From Hyphomicrobium sulfonivorans (GTDB lineage: Bacteria; Pseudomonadota; Alphaproteobacteria; Rhizobiales; Hyphomicrobiaceae): a stretch of 64,000 bases of DNA. Positions 1-8,727 of the stretch are shown one piece after another. The stretch lies in the NCBI RefSeq assembly GCF_013306565.1, contig NZ_PZPO01000005.1, positions 248,001 through 312,000 of the forward strand, written 5' to 3'. The notes under the pieces are model-generated. The model was not told the origin of the DNA and made no database searches. It saw only the letters and a list, made by a program, of their open reading frames with translations. Position 1 is the first letter of the stretch. The number at the start of each line of letters is the position of its first letter. Made by a program: the position numbers and the translations under genes.

Positions 1-349
1 AAGCGACATCCAGCGGGTGCGCGCGCGCCTGCTCCGCCGAACCCATGCCACGCTGGCCGATCCAGATGCGCAATGGTGCTTGCGCGGTGAGCTGCGCCAT
101 TCGGTCGAGTATCGCCGCAACGCCCGTCACGCGATCCGGGAAGGCCTCGCACAACTCTCCGGTCATCGTCACCGCATGATGTTGTGCGCGGTCGGTGAGG
201 TCGCGTGCAGTTGCGAAGGCCTCATCGAGAGCAGCCAATCCCTGCCACAGCGGACACGGAATTTGCCGCACTGCAACAGTGCGTCCGTCTTCGGCCAGCG
301 CCACTTTCAGGTGTGCGCCCCCAACATCGTATCCGGCAGTGATGGACAT
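1..349 (-). CDS. MfnF-like H4MPT-linked C1 transfer protein (partial, N-terminal part)
   Basis: The 5' part of a leftward gene cut by the window edge; about 116 residues are visible with no stop. It starts with ATG at 349. The N-terminus reads MSITAGYDVGGAHLKVALAE, an ASKHA-type phosphate-binding start (GYDVGGAHLK) typical of the hydantoinase/MfnF family called 'probable H4MPT-linked C1 transfer pathway protein'. In methanogens MfnF joins the furan and glutamyl-tyramine halves of methanofuran, so a role in the methanofuran-like cofactor used with H4MPT is inferred. Its divergent neighbour 70 bp away is the HisA-like gene of the same C1 locus. The C-terminal catalytic part cannot be seen. Confidence 0.7.
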   Translation of the reverse strand, partial: MSITAGYDVGGAHLKVALAEDGRTVAVRQIPCPLWQGLAALDEAFATARDLTDRAQHHAVTMTGELCEAFPDRVTGVAAILDRMAQLTAQAPLRIWIGQRGMGSAEQARAHPLDVA

Positions 350-419
350 GGAATCTCCGCGCCTGCAAACTTCGTCGCGTCCGGGCCGTGTTGCACGGGT
401 GGAGCGCGGAGGCAAGCAG

Positions 420-1124
420 ATGGACATCATACCGGTTCTCGACGTGCGCCACGGGGCGGCGGTGGCGGCGGTAAAAGGGGACCGGGCCAACTATCGCCCA
501 CTCGAAACGCCTCTTGCCGCCGGCAGCGATCCTGTCGTGGTGGCACGGGGGTTTGCGACGCTCTATCCGTTTTCCGGGCTTTACGTTGCCGACCTCGATG
601 GCATCGAGGGCCGAGGCGGCAACCCGCAGCTCGGCCGCCAGCTGCACGATGCTGTGCCATCGATGCGGGTGTGGCTGGATGAGGGCGCGCGCCCAGAGGA
701 GGCTGCGCAACGGGTTTCCGAAGGCCTGGTGATGCCGGTGATCGGCTCGGAGAGCCTCAGGGACGAAAGCGATATCAAAGCGCTGCAGGCTTTACCCGCC
801 GACGCGTATGTTCTGTCGCTGGATTTCAGGGGCGAGACGTTCGAGGGGCCGCCGGAACTGCTGCTCAATGCGCATGTGTGGCCCAACAGCGTGATCGCGA
901 TGACGCTGGCGCGCGTTGGCTCCGGCGAAGGCCCGGATATCGCGCGCCTCGTGGCCATCGTTACGCTTGCAGGGGATCGCCGTGTCTATGCCGCCGGCGG
1001 AGTGCGCGACCGCTCTGACATCGATACCGCGCACCGTGCTGGCGCATCGGGCGTGCTGCTCGCAACGGCGTTGCACCGTGAAAGCATAAAGGCCGACGAC
1101 CTCAGGGAGATCGCCGGCCTTTAA
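420..1124 (+). CDS. HisA-related TIM-barrel protein of H4MPT methylotrophs
   Basis: 234 residues. The ATG at 420 is chosen because GGAGG lies just upstream and the homologous protein begins MDIIPVLDVRHG; the frame is open further upstream but that part has no protein-like character. The N-terminal IPVLDVRHGxAVxA and the late YAAGGVRDRSDID phosphate-binding motif match HisA (ProFAR isomerase) relatives. It sits inside an H4MPT/PQQ region rather than with histidine genes, and HisA-like proteins of this kind accompany H4MPT genes in methanogens and methylotrophs. I infer a role in C1 cofactor biosynthesis rather than histidine synthesis; the substrate is unknown. It converges on fae. Confidence 0.75.
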   Translation: MDIIPVLDVRHGAAVAAVKGDRANYRPLETPLAAGSDPVVVARGFATLYPFSGLYVADLDGIEGRGGNPQLGRQLHDAVPSMRVWLDEGARPEEAAQRVSEGLVMPVIGSESLRDESDIKALQALPADAYVLSLDFRGETFEGPPELLLNAHVWPNSVIAMTLARVGSGEGPDIARLVAIVTLAGDRRVYAAGGVRDRSDIDTAHRAGASGVLLATALHRESIKADDLREIAGL

Positions 1125-1140
1125 TGTCGTCATGCGAAGG

Positions 1141-1222
1141 GGAAGAGCAGAACGTAAGGGTGTTCCACCCATTCCAACCAGGGGGAAAGAGCAGAACGTA
1201 ACGGTGTCCTACCCGTTCCAAC
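1141..1222. repeat. Two imperfect 38-39 bp direct repeats between convergent genes
   Basis: Copies at 1141-1178 and 1184-1222 share GAGCAGAACGTAA followed by a GGTGT..C.ACCC core and end in TTCCAAC. Each contains a small dyad (GGGTG/CACCC in the first, AACGG/CCGTT in the second). They lie between the 3' ends of the HisA-like gene and fae, so they may act as transcript-end structures. The function is unknown. Confidence 0.55.
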
Positions 1223-1304
1223 GTCCAGAAAGCAGTCTACCCAATCGCTGCAGCAGGCCCGTCTTCAAAGGCGGGTTGTCATTCTGCTGTGGACGGTGTC
1301 CGCT

Positions 1305-1817
1305 TCAAGCCTTGGCGCCGAAGGGATGCTGAACCGAGTTGCGCTGAGCGGTTGCTTCAGCAGCGGTCGGCTTGCCTTCGACGGCGCGAGCGATCGCTTC
1401 CTTCGTGGCGCGGTAGTTGTAGTCCTGGATCTTGGCGTCGTCGGCGGCTTCCCAGTGAATGAACACGCCAACCGAGATGAACAGGTCATCAGCTTCAGCA
1501 GCCGGGATCACGCCTTCAGCAACCGAGTCCTGAACAGCCTTGGCAACGCCGTACTGAGCAGGGCCAAACATCTGAACGGCCTGGCGGGCGTCCTTGATGG
1601 TGACCTTGTTGTACAGGATCGTGTTCGGCTTGCAGGGCAGGTTCGGAGCGATAACGGCCAGAAGGGTGGTGAAACCATCCTTGTTGTTCGTCAGCGCGTT
1701 GCAGAATGCGGTCTCAGCGGCAGAGCCACGCGGACCAATCAGAAGGTCGATGTGCGCCACTTCATTGCCGTCGCCGACGAGCGACTCGCCGAGAAGTACC
1801 TTGTTGATCTTAGACAT
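1305..1817 (-). CDS. fae: Formaldehyde-activating enzyme Fae
   Basis: 170 residues, the usual length for Fae. It condenses formaldehyde with H4MPT to methylene-H4MPT in the cytoplasm, the entry step of the H4MPT pathway. The N-terminal half shows [17 protein letters not shown], in which His22 is the catalytic histidine of the family, followed by conserved stretches around [14 protein letters not shown] and VFIHWEA. The ATG at 1817 gives the canonical [11 protein letters not shown] start; in-frame codons upstream are not protein-like. A 230-bp gap separates it from the upstream citG-like gene, which fits a separate strong promoter. It is the last gene of the leftward C1 cluster. Confidence 0.96.
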   Translation of the reverse strand: MSKINKVLLGESLVGDGNEVAHIDLLIGPRGSAAETAFCNALTNNKDGFTTLLAVIAPNLPCKPNTILYNKVTIKDARQAVQMFGPAQYGVAKAVQDSVAEGVIPAAEADDLFISVGVFIHWEAADDAKIQDYNYRATKEAIARAVEGKPTAAEATAQRNSVQHPFGAKA

Positions 1818-2047
1818 TTCGGGGGGATCTCCCAAGCTATAAACACAACGAGCGCCAATGCCACCCTGCCTGGGCTGGGTGCATCGGTTCTGCCCGATTC
1901 GAATAGCCATCCTTGTCTGCGTCCGGTGAACGTGTCCCCGAACCGGTTAGCTAGATAGCGGCGCGCCTTGTTTCGGCACGGGCACTAAATAGCCTGAGGC
2001 CTAGGCCGGACACAAGGGGGCTAAACACTTCCCACAGAGGTTAGCGC

Positions 2048-2884
2048 TCAACTGAGAATAGCGGCGAACAAAGTTGCTACAACAAAATCTGCGGTGGTAC
2101 CCGGATTAATATTGCGATGCTTAAGGGACGCATCGAATTCTAGTAATTTATCAAAGGCGTTAGCCTCGCCGGCCTGCTGCCAGACGGGCGCCATCGCGAG
2201 CGCTTCGAGGCGGATTGCCTCAGCGAGATTGACGTCATACTTGCGGGCAATGTGGCTGTCGGGGAAGTAGCTCAGGAACGCCATGTGCAGATTTGTGATG
2301 GCGAGTTGTGGATTTCCCGTCGCCTCGATGGCGTTTGCGAACACCGGCAGGCCAAAATCGAAGATCTCGCTGAAGCCGGAGACGTAGGCGCCGGCGATGC
2401 GGTCGCGCTCGGCGGCCATCGCCATGGCATCGATCAGCCCGACGGTCGGTGATTCTGCCACGTCCTGCTCGGCAGCCGACCCCAGGCCGCCGGGGTTGGC
2501 CAAGCGGATGGCCTCGTAAACGGCGACGGTATCTTCAGCGTCGAGGTCGATCAGCACATCCTGTAGCCGCGCCTGCAGCGGTACGCTGTCATCGCGCTGC
2601 GCAGCGGCGGCGAGCGGTGCGCACAGCAGCAGGATGCCGAGATTGGTATTGCAGCCGGCAACCGCAAATGACGCCTGCATCGCCCGCAGAATGCGCACGC
2701 CAACCTTGTCACCGACGGCAGCAATGTGCGGTGCGGCAGCTTCGGCGCTGCGTTCGAAATGCGTGATGTCCATGCCGTGTCCGGGCGCATGGATGTGAAC
2801 GTTGCCAGGCTTGAGCGCATTGAGTTCGGCACGGCAGGCCGCGACAAATGACGCGGCCAGTTCTGCTTCACTCACGCGGGGCAT
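2048..2884 (-). CDS. CitG/MdcB-like protein of the H4MPT cluster (Orf7-type)
   Basis: 278 residues related to triphosphoribosyl-dephospho-CoA synthases (CitG/MdcB). Family features seen are LKPGNVHIHAPGHGM near residue 25, CNTNLGILLLCAPLAAA near 78 and NPGGLG near 130. There are no citrate or malonate lyase genes nearby. Instead it overlaps the 3' end of the RimK-like gene by 13 bp and precedes fae, the order found in Methylobacterium, where the corresponding gene is called orf7. I infer a nucleotide-transfer or pyrophosphorylase-like step in making a C1 cofactor; the real substrate is unknown. Confidence 0.8.
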   Translation of the reverse strand: MPRVSEAELAASFVAACRAELNALKPGNVHIHAPGHGMDITHFERSAEAAAPHIAAVGDKVGVRILRAMQASFAVAGCNTNLGILLLCAPLAAAAQRDDSVPLQARLQDVLIDLDAEDTVAVYEAIRLANPGGLGSAAEQDVAESPTVGLIDAMAMAAERDRIAGAYVSGFSEIFDFGLPVFANAIEATGNPQLAITNLHMAFLSYFPDSHIARKYDVNLAEAIRLEALAMAPVWQQAGEANAFDKLLEFDASLKHRNINPGTTADFVVATLFAAILS

Positions 2885-3981
2885 GGCGTTGTTTTCTCCG
2901 GATCACGTTCAACCGAAACGCCGGTTGTTGCGGCAGGCGAAGTGCCCGCAGGCGCGAAGCCGCTGTTTGCGGTCAGCGGCAGTTCGGCGTGTGGGCCTGA
3001 GGCTGCGGGATACGCCGCGCGCGCGCCGTTCTGGCGATGCGCGATCACCGTATGCAGGAAATCTTCCGCAATCACGGCTGCAATGTCGACGTCGGTCACG
3101 GTCTGCAAACCGCGCCACGATGGATTGCTGTTGACCTCAAGCACCAACAGGCGCCCATCCGGAGCACGGATGAGATCGATGCCGGCATAATCGCCGCCAA
3201 CCGCAGCCAGCGCACGCTGCGAAAGTTCGGCCATCTGCGCGTCGGGTTCGTGCGCAACCGGCGCGCCGCCCAGATGCACGTTCGTCACCCACGTATCGGC
3301 ACGGCGCGCCATGGCGGCCACAACGCGGCGGCGGGTGACGATAACGCGCCAGTCTTCAAACACCGATCCGCTCGGGCCGACGAAATCCTGCAGGTAATAC
3401 ATGCTGTCGGCGGCGACGGGATCGGGCAGTTCGGCCACGTCGTCGATGCGCAGCAGGCCTTTGCCCTGCGAGCCGAACAGCGGCTTGTAAATCAGTCCGC
3501 GCCCTGCCTCGGCAACGTAGGCATCGGCGGGCGGCTTGGTTTCCATCGTCCGTGTGCGTGGTGTCGGCACGCCAGCGCGATGCAGCAGAAATGTGGTGGC
3601 GGATTTGTCGACGCAGCGCTCGATTGCGCGCGCATCGTTCCACACCCGCACGCCGCACTCACGCAGCGCATGCAGGATGCCGAGGCGGAATGTGATCTGT
3701 TCCAGCGTGCCGGCGGAAATGGAGCGGACGAAAACCGCGTCGGGCAGTTCGCCATTGAAGCCGGGGATGTCGATGCCGCTGGCAATGCCGGTATCGAATG
3801 CGCAGCGCGGCAGCGAGGTGACGACAACGTCAGCGCCGCGCGCGCGCAACGCACTGGCCAGCCGGCGCACATGCCAGTGGCCCGCTTCCTCTTCCAGAAA
3901 AACGGCAATGCGCAGGCCCTTGGAGCCTGCGCATTCGCCTGTTGTGATGACTTCGTTAGCGGAAGCTTTTGTCGACGACAT
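2872..3981 (-). CDS. RimK-like ATP-grasp ligase of the H4MPT cluster (Orf5-type)
   Basis: 369 residues from the ATG at 3981, which has GGTGAG upstream; a GTG at 3996 is an alternative. The ATP-grasp core shows DKSATTFLLHRAGVPTPRT, IYKPLFGSQGKGLLRI and the metal/ATP signature LLVLEVNSNPSWRGLQ. Proteins of this type add an amino acid, often glutamate, to a carboxylate. It overlaps the mch stop by 26 bp and the next gene by 13 bp, so it is translationally coupled. Its position in the cluster suggests addition of glutamyl units to the methanofuran or H4MPT side chain (inference). The last 50 residues are low-complexity Ala/Pro/Thr. Confidence 0.82.
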   Translation of the reverse strand: MSSTKASANEVITTGECAGSKGLRIAVFLEEEAGHWHVRRLASALRARGADVVVTSLPRCAFDTGIASGIDIPGFNGELPDAVFVRSISAGTLEQITFRLGILHALRECGVRVWNDARAIERCVDKSATTFLLHRAGVPTPRTRTMETKPPADAYVAEAGRGLIYKPLFGSQGKGLLRIDDVAELPDPVAADSMYYLQDFVGPSGSVFEDWRVIVTRRRVVAAMARRADTWVTNVHLGGAPVAHEPDAQMAELSQRALAAVGGDYAGIDLIRAPDGRLLVLEVNSNPSWRGLQTVTDVDIAAVIAEDFLHTVIAHRQNGARAAYPAASGPHAELPLTANSGFAPAGTSPAATTGVSVERDPEKTTPCPA

Positions 3982-4927
3982 CGGGTGCCAACTCACCAGC
4001 GTGGAAGGTGGTGCCGGTGTCGAGGTTGGATACGATCACCTCGGCCGGGCTGAACAGCATCGGGTCGATCTTGTAGAAGTCGCCGCCCGCTGCCGCAAAG
4101 ATGTCGGCGAATGGCTCGCCGTATGCCGAGCACGTATTCGACGGCAGCTGCTTGGCCAGCTTCTCGGCAGCTTCGTTGGAACCGCGCACAAACAACTGCA
4201 CGCGTCCGCCATAGATGATCGCGTCGTTGGTGCGGCCCATGGCGCCGATGAAGTCCGGCACCGGCGGAGCCAGCGGAGCAGTGCCGATACCGTCAGCAAT
4301 GTTCTCGAGCGGGAAGTGCAGCGCGTGCGCCTTGTGCAGCGCTACCTCAAGCACGCGCGCAGCAATCTGCACCGTACCGGCAAGGCTGCCCGTCGGTGCG
4401 AACAGCACCGTCAGATCTTCCGGCTTCACGCCGCAGGCGGCTGCAATCTTGCGCGCCGCCGGGGCGGGCGGAGCCTTGTCACCTTCGATGACAATCGTGG
4501 CCTTGTTGAACTGGTCGACGTAGCCCAGCTCCTTGTAGAGTTCTTCCACGCGCGACAGTGCGCGGGCCGGGCCGGAGCCAAGCGCGAAGAAGCCGGTTTC
4601 TTCGTCGGTGATCTGCCAACCGGCATACTGGCTGCCGAGGCACGCGGTGATGGATTCCATCGCATGGACGGTGACGGCCAGCGGCCAGCGCTTCAGACCG
4701 GAGTCCATCGTCAGCGTCACGGTGCCAAGTCCGCCGAGGCAAATCTCGGCGAGACGGCGACCGGCTTCAAGACCGCCAGGAACCTCAGCACCAAGATCAA
4801 TGCAGCGCTCGCCGGCTGCACCGGTCGTCACCGAGCAGCGCAGCGCATCTGCATCGGCGATGAGTGTTTCAACGAGTTTAGCAGCGCGGGCCGAAACGCT
4901 AGGGGCGGGGCCTTTGAATATCTGCAT
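3956..4927 (-). CDS. mch: Methenyl-H4MPT cyclohydrolase
   Basis: 323 residues, normal for Mch. It hydrolyses methenyl-H4MPT to formyl-H4MPT between MtdB and the formyltransferase/hydrolase complex. The protein begins MQIFKGPAPSVSARA and contains family blocks at GGLEAGRRLAEICLGGLG, ADGIGTAPLAPPVPDFIGAM and GRTNDAIIYGGRVQL. The ATG at 4927 has AGGGAG about 10 bases upstream. It overlaps the preceding ATP-grasp gene by 29 bp and the following RimK-like gene by 26 bp, so the cluster is a tightly coupled operon. Confidence 0.96.
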   Translation of the reverse strand: MQIFKGPAPSVSARAAKLVETLIADADALRCSVTTGAAGERCIDLGAEVPGGLEAGRRLAEICLGGLGTVTLTMDSGLKRWPLAVTVHAMESITACLGSQYAGWQITDEETGFFALGSGPARALSRVEELYKELGYVDQFNKATIVIEGDKAPPAPAARKIAAACGVKPEDLTVLFAPTGSLAGTVQIAARVLEVALHKAHALHFPLENIADGIGTAPLAPPVPDFIGAMGRTNDAIIYGGRVQLFVRGSNEAAEKLAKQLPSNTCSAYGEPFADIFAAAGGDFYKIDPMLFSPAEVIVSNLDTGTTFHAGELAPDVVDKSFR

Positions 4928-6092
4928 CTGTAGTACGCTCCCTGTTTTGCGCCTGTGCATACAGCATTGACCCCAATTCCTCCAAGCGTTCACGGCAGCG
5001 TTGCAATGCCTCATCTGTGGTTGAAGCATCGGCATAGACCGTCGCTATCGGGCGATAGCGGGGGATACGGCTGGCAGGATCGGGGATGTCGGCGGCCCAC
5101 TGCGGCCACTGAAAAGCACGGGGGATGGTTAAGCGGTCGCGGTCTGCATAGAGGATGGCAGACGCCTTGGCGCCTTCCAGTTCGGGCAATGCGATGCCCG
5201 CAAGATTTTCGCCGCTGCATGCCGCCATGTGGGCGTGAAACAGCGTGCCATGCTCGTCGTCGAAAACATCCAGCGTCGCGCCGGGGCGTGGGTTGACCTC
5301 TAACAGATAGGGGATCGCGCCGCAGAGCAGAAAATCAAACGAGACAAGGCCGGAAAGCTGCAGCGCATTGCACACCTCATGCGTTGCGAACGCCATCGCG
5401 TCAGCAACAGCGGGTGCAAGTTCGACAGGTCCTACAGCGCCGCCATAACGAAATGGCCGCGGGCCATTGCCCGCCGACCACTGACGGCTGAAACCGACAA
5501 TGCGCGCTGCGCCATTGGCGGCGAGCGCGAGCGTTGAAACAGCTTCGCCGTGGAGGCGCCGCTGATAGTAGCGACGTGGTGCCGGAGCGCGCGTCGGCTT
5601 GGCTGATATGTGGGTGCCGCCGCTGCCACCGATACGCTTGGCCAGCCAGCCATCGAGGTTCTCAGGCGGCAGCTTGCGCGTCTCAGGATGGGGAATGCCG
5701 CGCGCGTGCAGTAAGGCTGATAGAGCTACGGGATCGTTGCAGGCACGGATGGCGTCGGCGCTGTTGCCAAGCATGCGATAGCGCTGGGCGAGAGCGGCCA
5801 CCAGCTTCGGCCGGTCTTCAAAGCCGGAGCCGAGCAGCAAGCCAATAGATGGATTTCCGGCGGCAGGTTTCGGAGCCGCATCGATCAGTGCATCGAGGGC
5901 ATGAAACAGCGGCTTTGCGCGGATGCCAAGCCGCATCGCATCGCCAATGCGCAGCGCCTGTGCCGCCATTAAGCGCGTGTCGCGATCGCTGAAGGCATCG
6001 GCGACGTATGGCAGGTAGCCAGCTCGACGGGCGGAGGCACAAAGCCCCCGCCCGGAAAGAGCTGCAATGAGGACGGGAACGCCCGTCTTCAA
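4899..6092 (-). CDS. ATP-grasp protein of the H4MPT cluster (Orf17-type)
   Basis: 397 residues. The start is a TTG at 6092 whose TTGA overlaps the mtdB stop, the best-supported start because the domain begins at once (GVPVLIAALSGRGLCASA). An ATP-grasp domain is visible: a lysine/glycine-rich loop at RIGGSGGTHI (about 150-160), and the acidic metal site SFDFLLCG then LLEVNPRPGATLDVFD near 260-280. It resembles the COG2232-type carboligase called Orf17 in methylotrophs. The substrate is unknown; side-chain ligation during methanofuran or H4MPT synthesis is a reasonable inference from context. It lies between mtdB and mch and overlaps both. Confidence 0.8.
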   Translation of the reverse strand: MKTGVPVLIAALSGRGLCASARRAGYLPYVADAFSDRDTRLMAAQALRIGDAMRLGIRAKPLFHALDALIDAAPKPAAGNPSIGLLLGSGFEDRPKLVAALAQRYRMLGNSADAIRACNDPVALSALLHARGIPHPETRKLPPENLDGWLAKRIGGSGGTHISAKPTRAPAPRRYYQRRLHGEAVSTLALAANGAARIVGFSRQWSAGNGPRPFRYGGAVGPVELAPAVADAMAFATHEVCNALQLSGLVSFDFLLCGAIPYLLEVNPRPGATLDVFDDEHGTLFHAHMAACSGENLAGIALPELEGAKASAILYADRDRLTIPRAFQWPQWAADIPDPASRIPRYRPIATVYADASTTDEALQRCRERLEELGSMLYAQAQNRERTTDADIQRPRP

Positions 6093-6988
6093 GCTGTCAG
6101 CGTCCGTGCCAGCGCGAACGCGGCGCGGAAGTCGAAGTGAACCGGCTCGGTCGAGTTGATCATCTGCTTGAACAGGCCAGACTCGGTCTTGTACTTGATG
6201 TCGCCGATGGCGAGCGGACCAACGCCGAGAGCCTTCGAGCCCGGCAGTTCGCCACCGTCCATGAACAGCTCCATGCCTTCGACACCGGCCGGCGGCACAG
6301 CGTTGACGTCGGCAACGGCGAGCAGGTTCTTGGCCAAAGCAAGATCTTCAGCCGAGAGCACGCGCACGCCAGCGGCGGCGGCGGCGAACACCACTTCAGC
6401 GTCGGCGATAATGGCCTGCTTCTGCTCCAGCGTTTCGCCCGACTTGGCGATCAGATCGACGCCAAAGCGCTCCTTGGAGACTTCAGCCGACTTGATGACG
6501 CGGTCAACGCCGCGGTGGGCGACCAGCGTAACCTCGGCGCCTTCCAGCGCGGCGATGATCGAGGAGGCGAAGCCGACGACACCGGTAGCGCCGAACACGG
6601 CAACCTTGGTGCCCTTCCAGCCGCGATTGAACTTCGTGCGCAGCACGCGCTCAACGCAGGCGACCATGGCGGCAGCGGTGGTGAACGAACCAGCCGGGTC
6701 AGCGAAGGTGGAAAGGCCGAACGGCGGCACCAGTGCCTTCTGCGCGGCGTCCAGCATGTCGAGGGCCAGAATGGCATCCTTGCCGCCGATGAACAGGCCG
6801 GTGCGGGTGCCGTAGTTCGGCGGGCGCGAGAAGATGGCGTCCTGCGTGAGCGCGGTCACTTCTTCGAGGGTCACGTTGATGTAGGGAACGATGACCTTAT
6901 AGCCGGCGTCCGCTGCCATGTTCACGTCGAAGGGAGACATGTGCTTCTGCGGCGAGAGCATGTGCAGAATAGGAGTGGCGTCGCTCAT
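6089..6988 (-). CDS. mtdB: NAD(P)-dependent methylene-H4MPT dehydrogenase MtdB
   Basis: 299 residues. It oxidises methylene-H4MPT to methenyl-H4MPT with NAD(P)+ in the cytoplasm. The N-terminal substrate domain starts ILHMLSPQKHMSPFDVNMA, and a Rossmann dinucleotide loop VAVFGATGVVGFA lies near residues 128-140. The ADVNAVPPAGVEGME block and C-terminal segment fit the MtdA/MtdB family; the mch/orf context and N-terminus favour MtdB. The ATG at 6988 is 29 bp after the mptG stop. The 3' end overlaps the TTG start of the next gene by 4 bp. Confidence 0.95.
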   Translation of the reverse strand: MSDATPILHMLSPQKHMSPFDVNMAADAGYKVIVPYINVTLEEVTALTQDAIFSRPPNYGTRTGLFIGGKDAILALDMLDAAQKALVPPFGLSTFADPAGSFTTAAAMVACVERVLRTKFNRGWKGTKVAVFGATGVVGFASSIIAALEGAEVTLVAHRGVDRVIKSAEVSKERFGVDLIAKSGETLEQKQAIIADAEVVFAAAAAGVRVLSAEDLALAKNLLAVADVNAVPPAGVEGMELFMDGGELPGSKALGVGPLAIGDIKYKTESGLFKQMINSTEPVHFDFRAAFALARTLTA

Positions 6989-7017
6989 GTTAGGACTTTC
7001 CTTGGCTTTTTTATCGA

Positions 7018-8037
7018 CTACGTGTTCGTGATCTTTTCGATGGTGGCGCCCCTGTTGCGACCCTCGACGATCATGATTTCAAGCCCCACGCCTCTAGCGA
7101 GTTCGATGGAAGAATCATAGAGGCGCTGGGCAATTTCCTGCGAAGGCGCGAATGCGAAGCCGGTCGGGCCCCACGAACTTTGGCCGATGCCGATGGCGCC
7201 ATTGGCCCGCAGGGCTTCTACAACGCGGCCCACCGCCGGGCTGGTCCACGGGCTACCCCCCTGGGCAGCGGCGAAGTGGCCACCGACAATTTTCTGAATC
7301 TCGGTCAGGGCGTCGCCGAAGGGCTCGATCTCTTCCTCCATCAAGGCGGGTACGAGCTGCATAAGCACGAGACGACAAACACTTGCGGCAGCCGCATCGG
7401 GCAGCGGCGGCAGGGTGGCAAAAGCATTCGTTTCCGCCTCGCCGTGTACGCCGGAGGCTTTTGGGTCCGTGACCAGCAGGGCTCGCCACGCCTCGGGAAA
7501 ATCGGTGCGGATCATGATCGGCGGGGCCCGGTCGCTGCCCCCCTTGCCGCCGTCGACGATGAACCCGCCGCGCTCAAACGACGCAATGCCGATTGCGGAG
7601 CGGGCGCCCCGGTCGACGACTTCGCCGAGCCGGGTGGGGGTGATGTCAATGCCCTCGAGCGCGGCCAGCGCTACCCCGGCGGCCACCGCCAGCTGCGTGC
7701 CGGAACCGAGCCCGGCGTGGGGCGGAATGGCGTTCTTGATAGAGATTTCGTAGCTGCTGGTGAGGTCGAACAGTTTCGCAAAACGCTGCAGCTGCCGGAC
7801 CGCGCGCTCATGATCGGGGCCATCGCCACGGAAAACGTCGCTGCGGCGCAGCACCAGTTCGGTACGCGGGCGGTTGATGGCGAGGCCAATGCTGCCGAAA
7901 AGCCGTCCCAGGCTGCCGTTGAGATCCAGAAAACCCAGATGCAGGCGCGCGGCGGCTTCCACGCGCACGGCCTCGGGTCGGGCAGTCGACTTCTGCCCAG
8001 GCGCTTCAGATTGCATTGCGTCGGCCAGTGGTGGCAT
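7018..8037 (-). CDS. mptG: Beta-ribofuranosylaminobenzene 5'-phosphate synthase
   Basis: 339 residues from the ATG at 8037; a TTG at 8046 is possible. This enzyme condenses 4-aminobenzoate with PRPP, releasing CO2 and pyrophosphate, in the first committed step of methanopterin synthesis. It has the GHMP-kinase-like fold with the glycine-rich loop IPPHAGLGSGTQLAVA near residues 103-118, an N-terminal AARLHLGFLDLNGSLGR block and SSWGPTGFAF near the end. It heads the leftward C1 operon, and only 45 bp separate it from the divergent carbinolamine dehydratase gene. It corresponds to orf4 of Methylobacterium. Confidence 0.92.
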   Translation of the reverse strand: MPPLADAMQSEAPGQKSTARPEAVRVEAAARLHLGFLDLNGSLGRLFGSIGLAINRPRTELVLRRSDVFRGDGPDHERAVRQLQRFAKLFDLTSSYEISIKNAIPPHAGLGSGTQLAVAAGVALAALEGIDITPTRLGEVVDRGARSAIGIASFERGGFIVDGGKGGSDRAPPIMIRTDFPEAWRALLVTDPKASGVHGEAETNAFATLPPLPDAAAASVCRLVLMQLVPALMEEEIEPFGDALTEIQKIVGGHFAAAQGGSPWTSPAVGRVVEALRANGAIGIGQSSWGPTGFAFAPSQEIAQRLYDSSIELARGVGLEIMIVEGRNRGATIEKITNT

Positions 8038-8082
8038 TACGGTCAACCTGCAGGTGCGAAAAATCCCCTAGGAGAGGACAAT

Positions 8083-8460
8083 ATGGCGGCTGAGCGCGAA
8101 AAGCCCATGCCTGATGCCGAAGTCAACGCGTGGCTCGAAAAAAATCTACCCACGTGGCGCTTCGAGGATGGCTGGATCAGGCGGACATACAAGACCAGCG
8201 GATGGAAGGGGACGCTGATGGTCATCAGCACGGTCGGGCATCTGGCCGAAGCGGCGTGGCATCACCCTGATATTACAGCCTCCTATGCCTGGGTTGAGGT
8301 GCGTCTCGTCACCCACTCCGCCAAGGGTATCACACCCAAGGATCTGGAATTGGCCCAGAAAATTGAAGAGGTCGTGCACTGGCGCCCTGGCAAGGCCGGG
8401 GGAGCTCTGGAGGGGACGCCGGAAGCCGACCAGCGCTTTGCCTATATCAAATACGACTGA
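8083..8460 (+). CDS. 4a-hydroxytetrahydrobiopterin (pterin-4a-carbinolamine) dehydratase family protein
   Basis: 125 residues from the ATG at 8083, preceded by GGAGAGG at 8071-8077. The frame is open far upstream but that part overlaps mptG antisense and is not used. The PCD/DCoH signature is clear: GHLAEAAWHHPDIT supplies the paired histidines, followed by YAWVEVRLVTHSAKGIT and DLELAQKIE. There is no phenylalanine hydroxylase nearby. Its place divergent from mptG and upstream of folK points to pterin or H4MPT metabolism, a linkage known in methylotrophs; the exact reaction is inferred. Confidence 0.88.
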   Translation: MAAEREKPMPDAEVNAWLEKNLPTWRFEDGWIRRTYKTSGWKGTLMVISTVGHLAEAAWHHPDITASYAWVEVRLVTHSAKGITPKDLELAQKIEEVVHWRPGKAGGALEGTPEADQRFAYIKYD

Positions 8461-8727
8461 TCGGAAAGCCTTCGTTTACCTTTTGGCAAGCTAGAGTGCC
8501 GAACTTGCCTTGCAGCCGGCTGCGCTATATCGAGCGTAGCCGGTTGTCCCGATGATTGGGCAGCAGTTTGGGCGTATTCCTAGTGGGTTGCCGCCGGGCA
8601 TGAAATTGGCATGGCGCAGGCGAAACTTCGCAACGTCCCATCGCTACCCGCCAATCCGAAGCCCGCATGAATATAGCCGCCACTTTCCTGCGGCGCCGAA
8701 ATCACCAATGGCCAAGTGTCCCGTCGC

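Noticed and set aside
195-419. N-terminal extension of the HisA-like protein
   Set aside because: The frame overlaps the MfnF-like gene antisense, is not protein-like, and a GGAGG site precedes the ATG at 420.
3037-4933. Long rightward open frames across the RimK-like and mch genes
   Set aside because: They are antisense to well-supported leftward genes and have Arg/Ala-rich composition typical of GC-rich antisense frames.
7180-8082. Long N-terminal extension of the pterin dehydratase
   Set aside because: It is antisense to mptG; the domain starts at the ATG at 8083 with a strong ribosome site.
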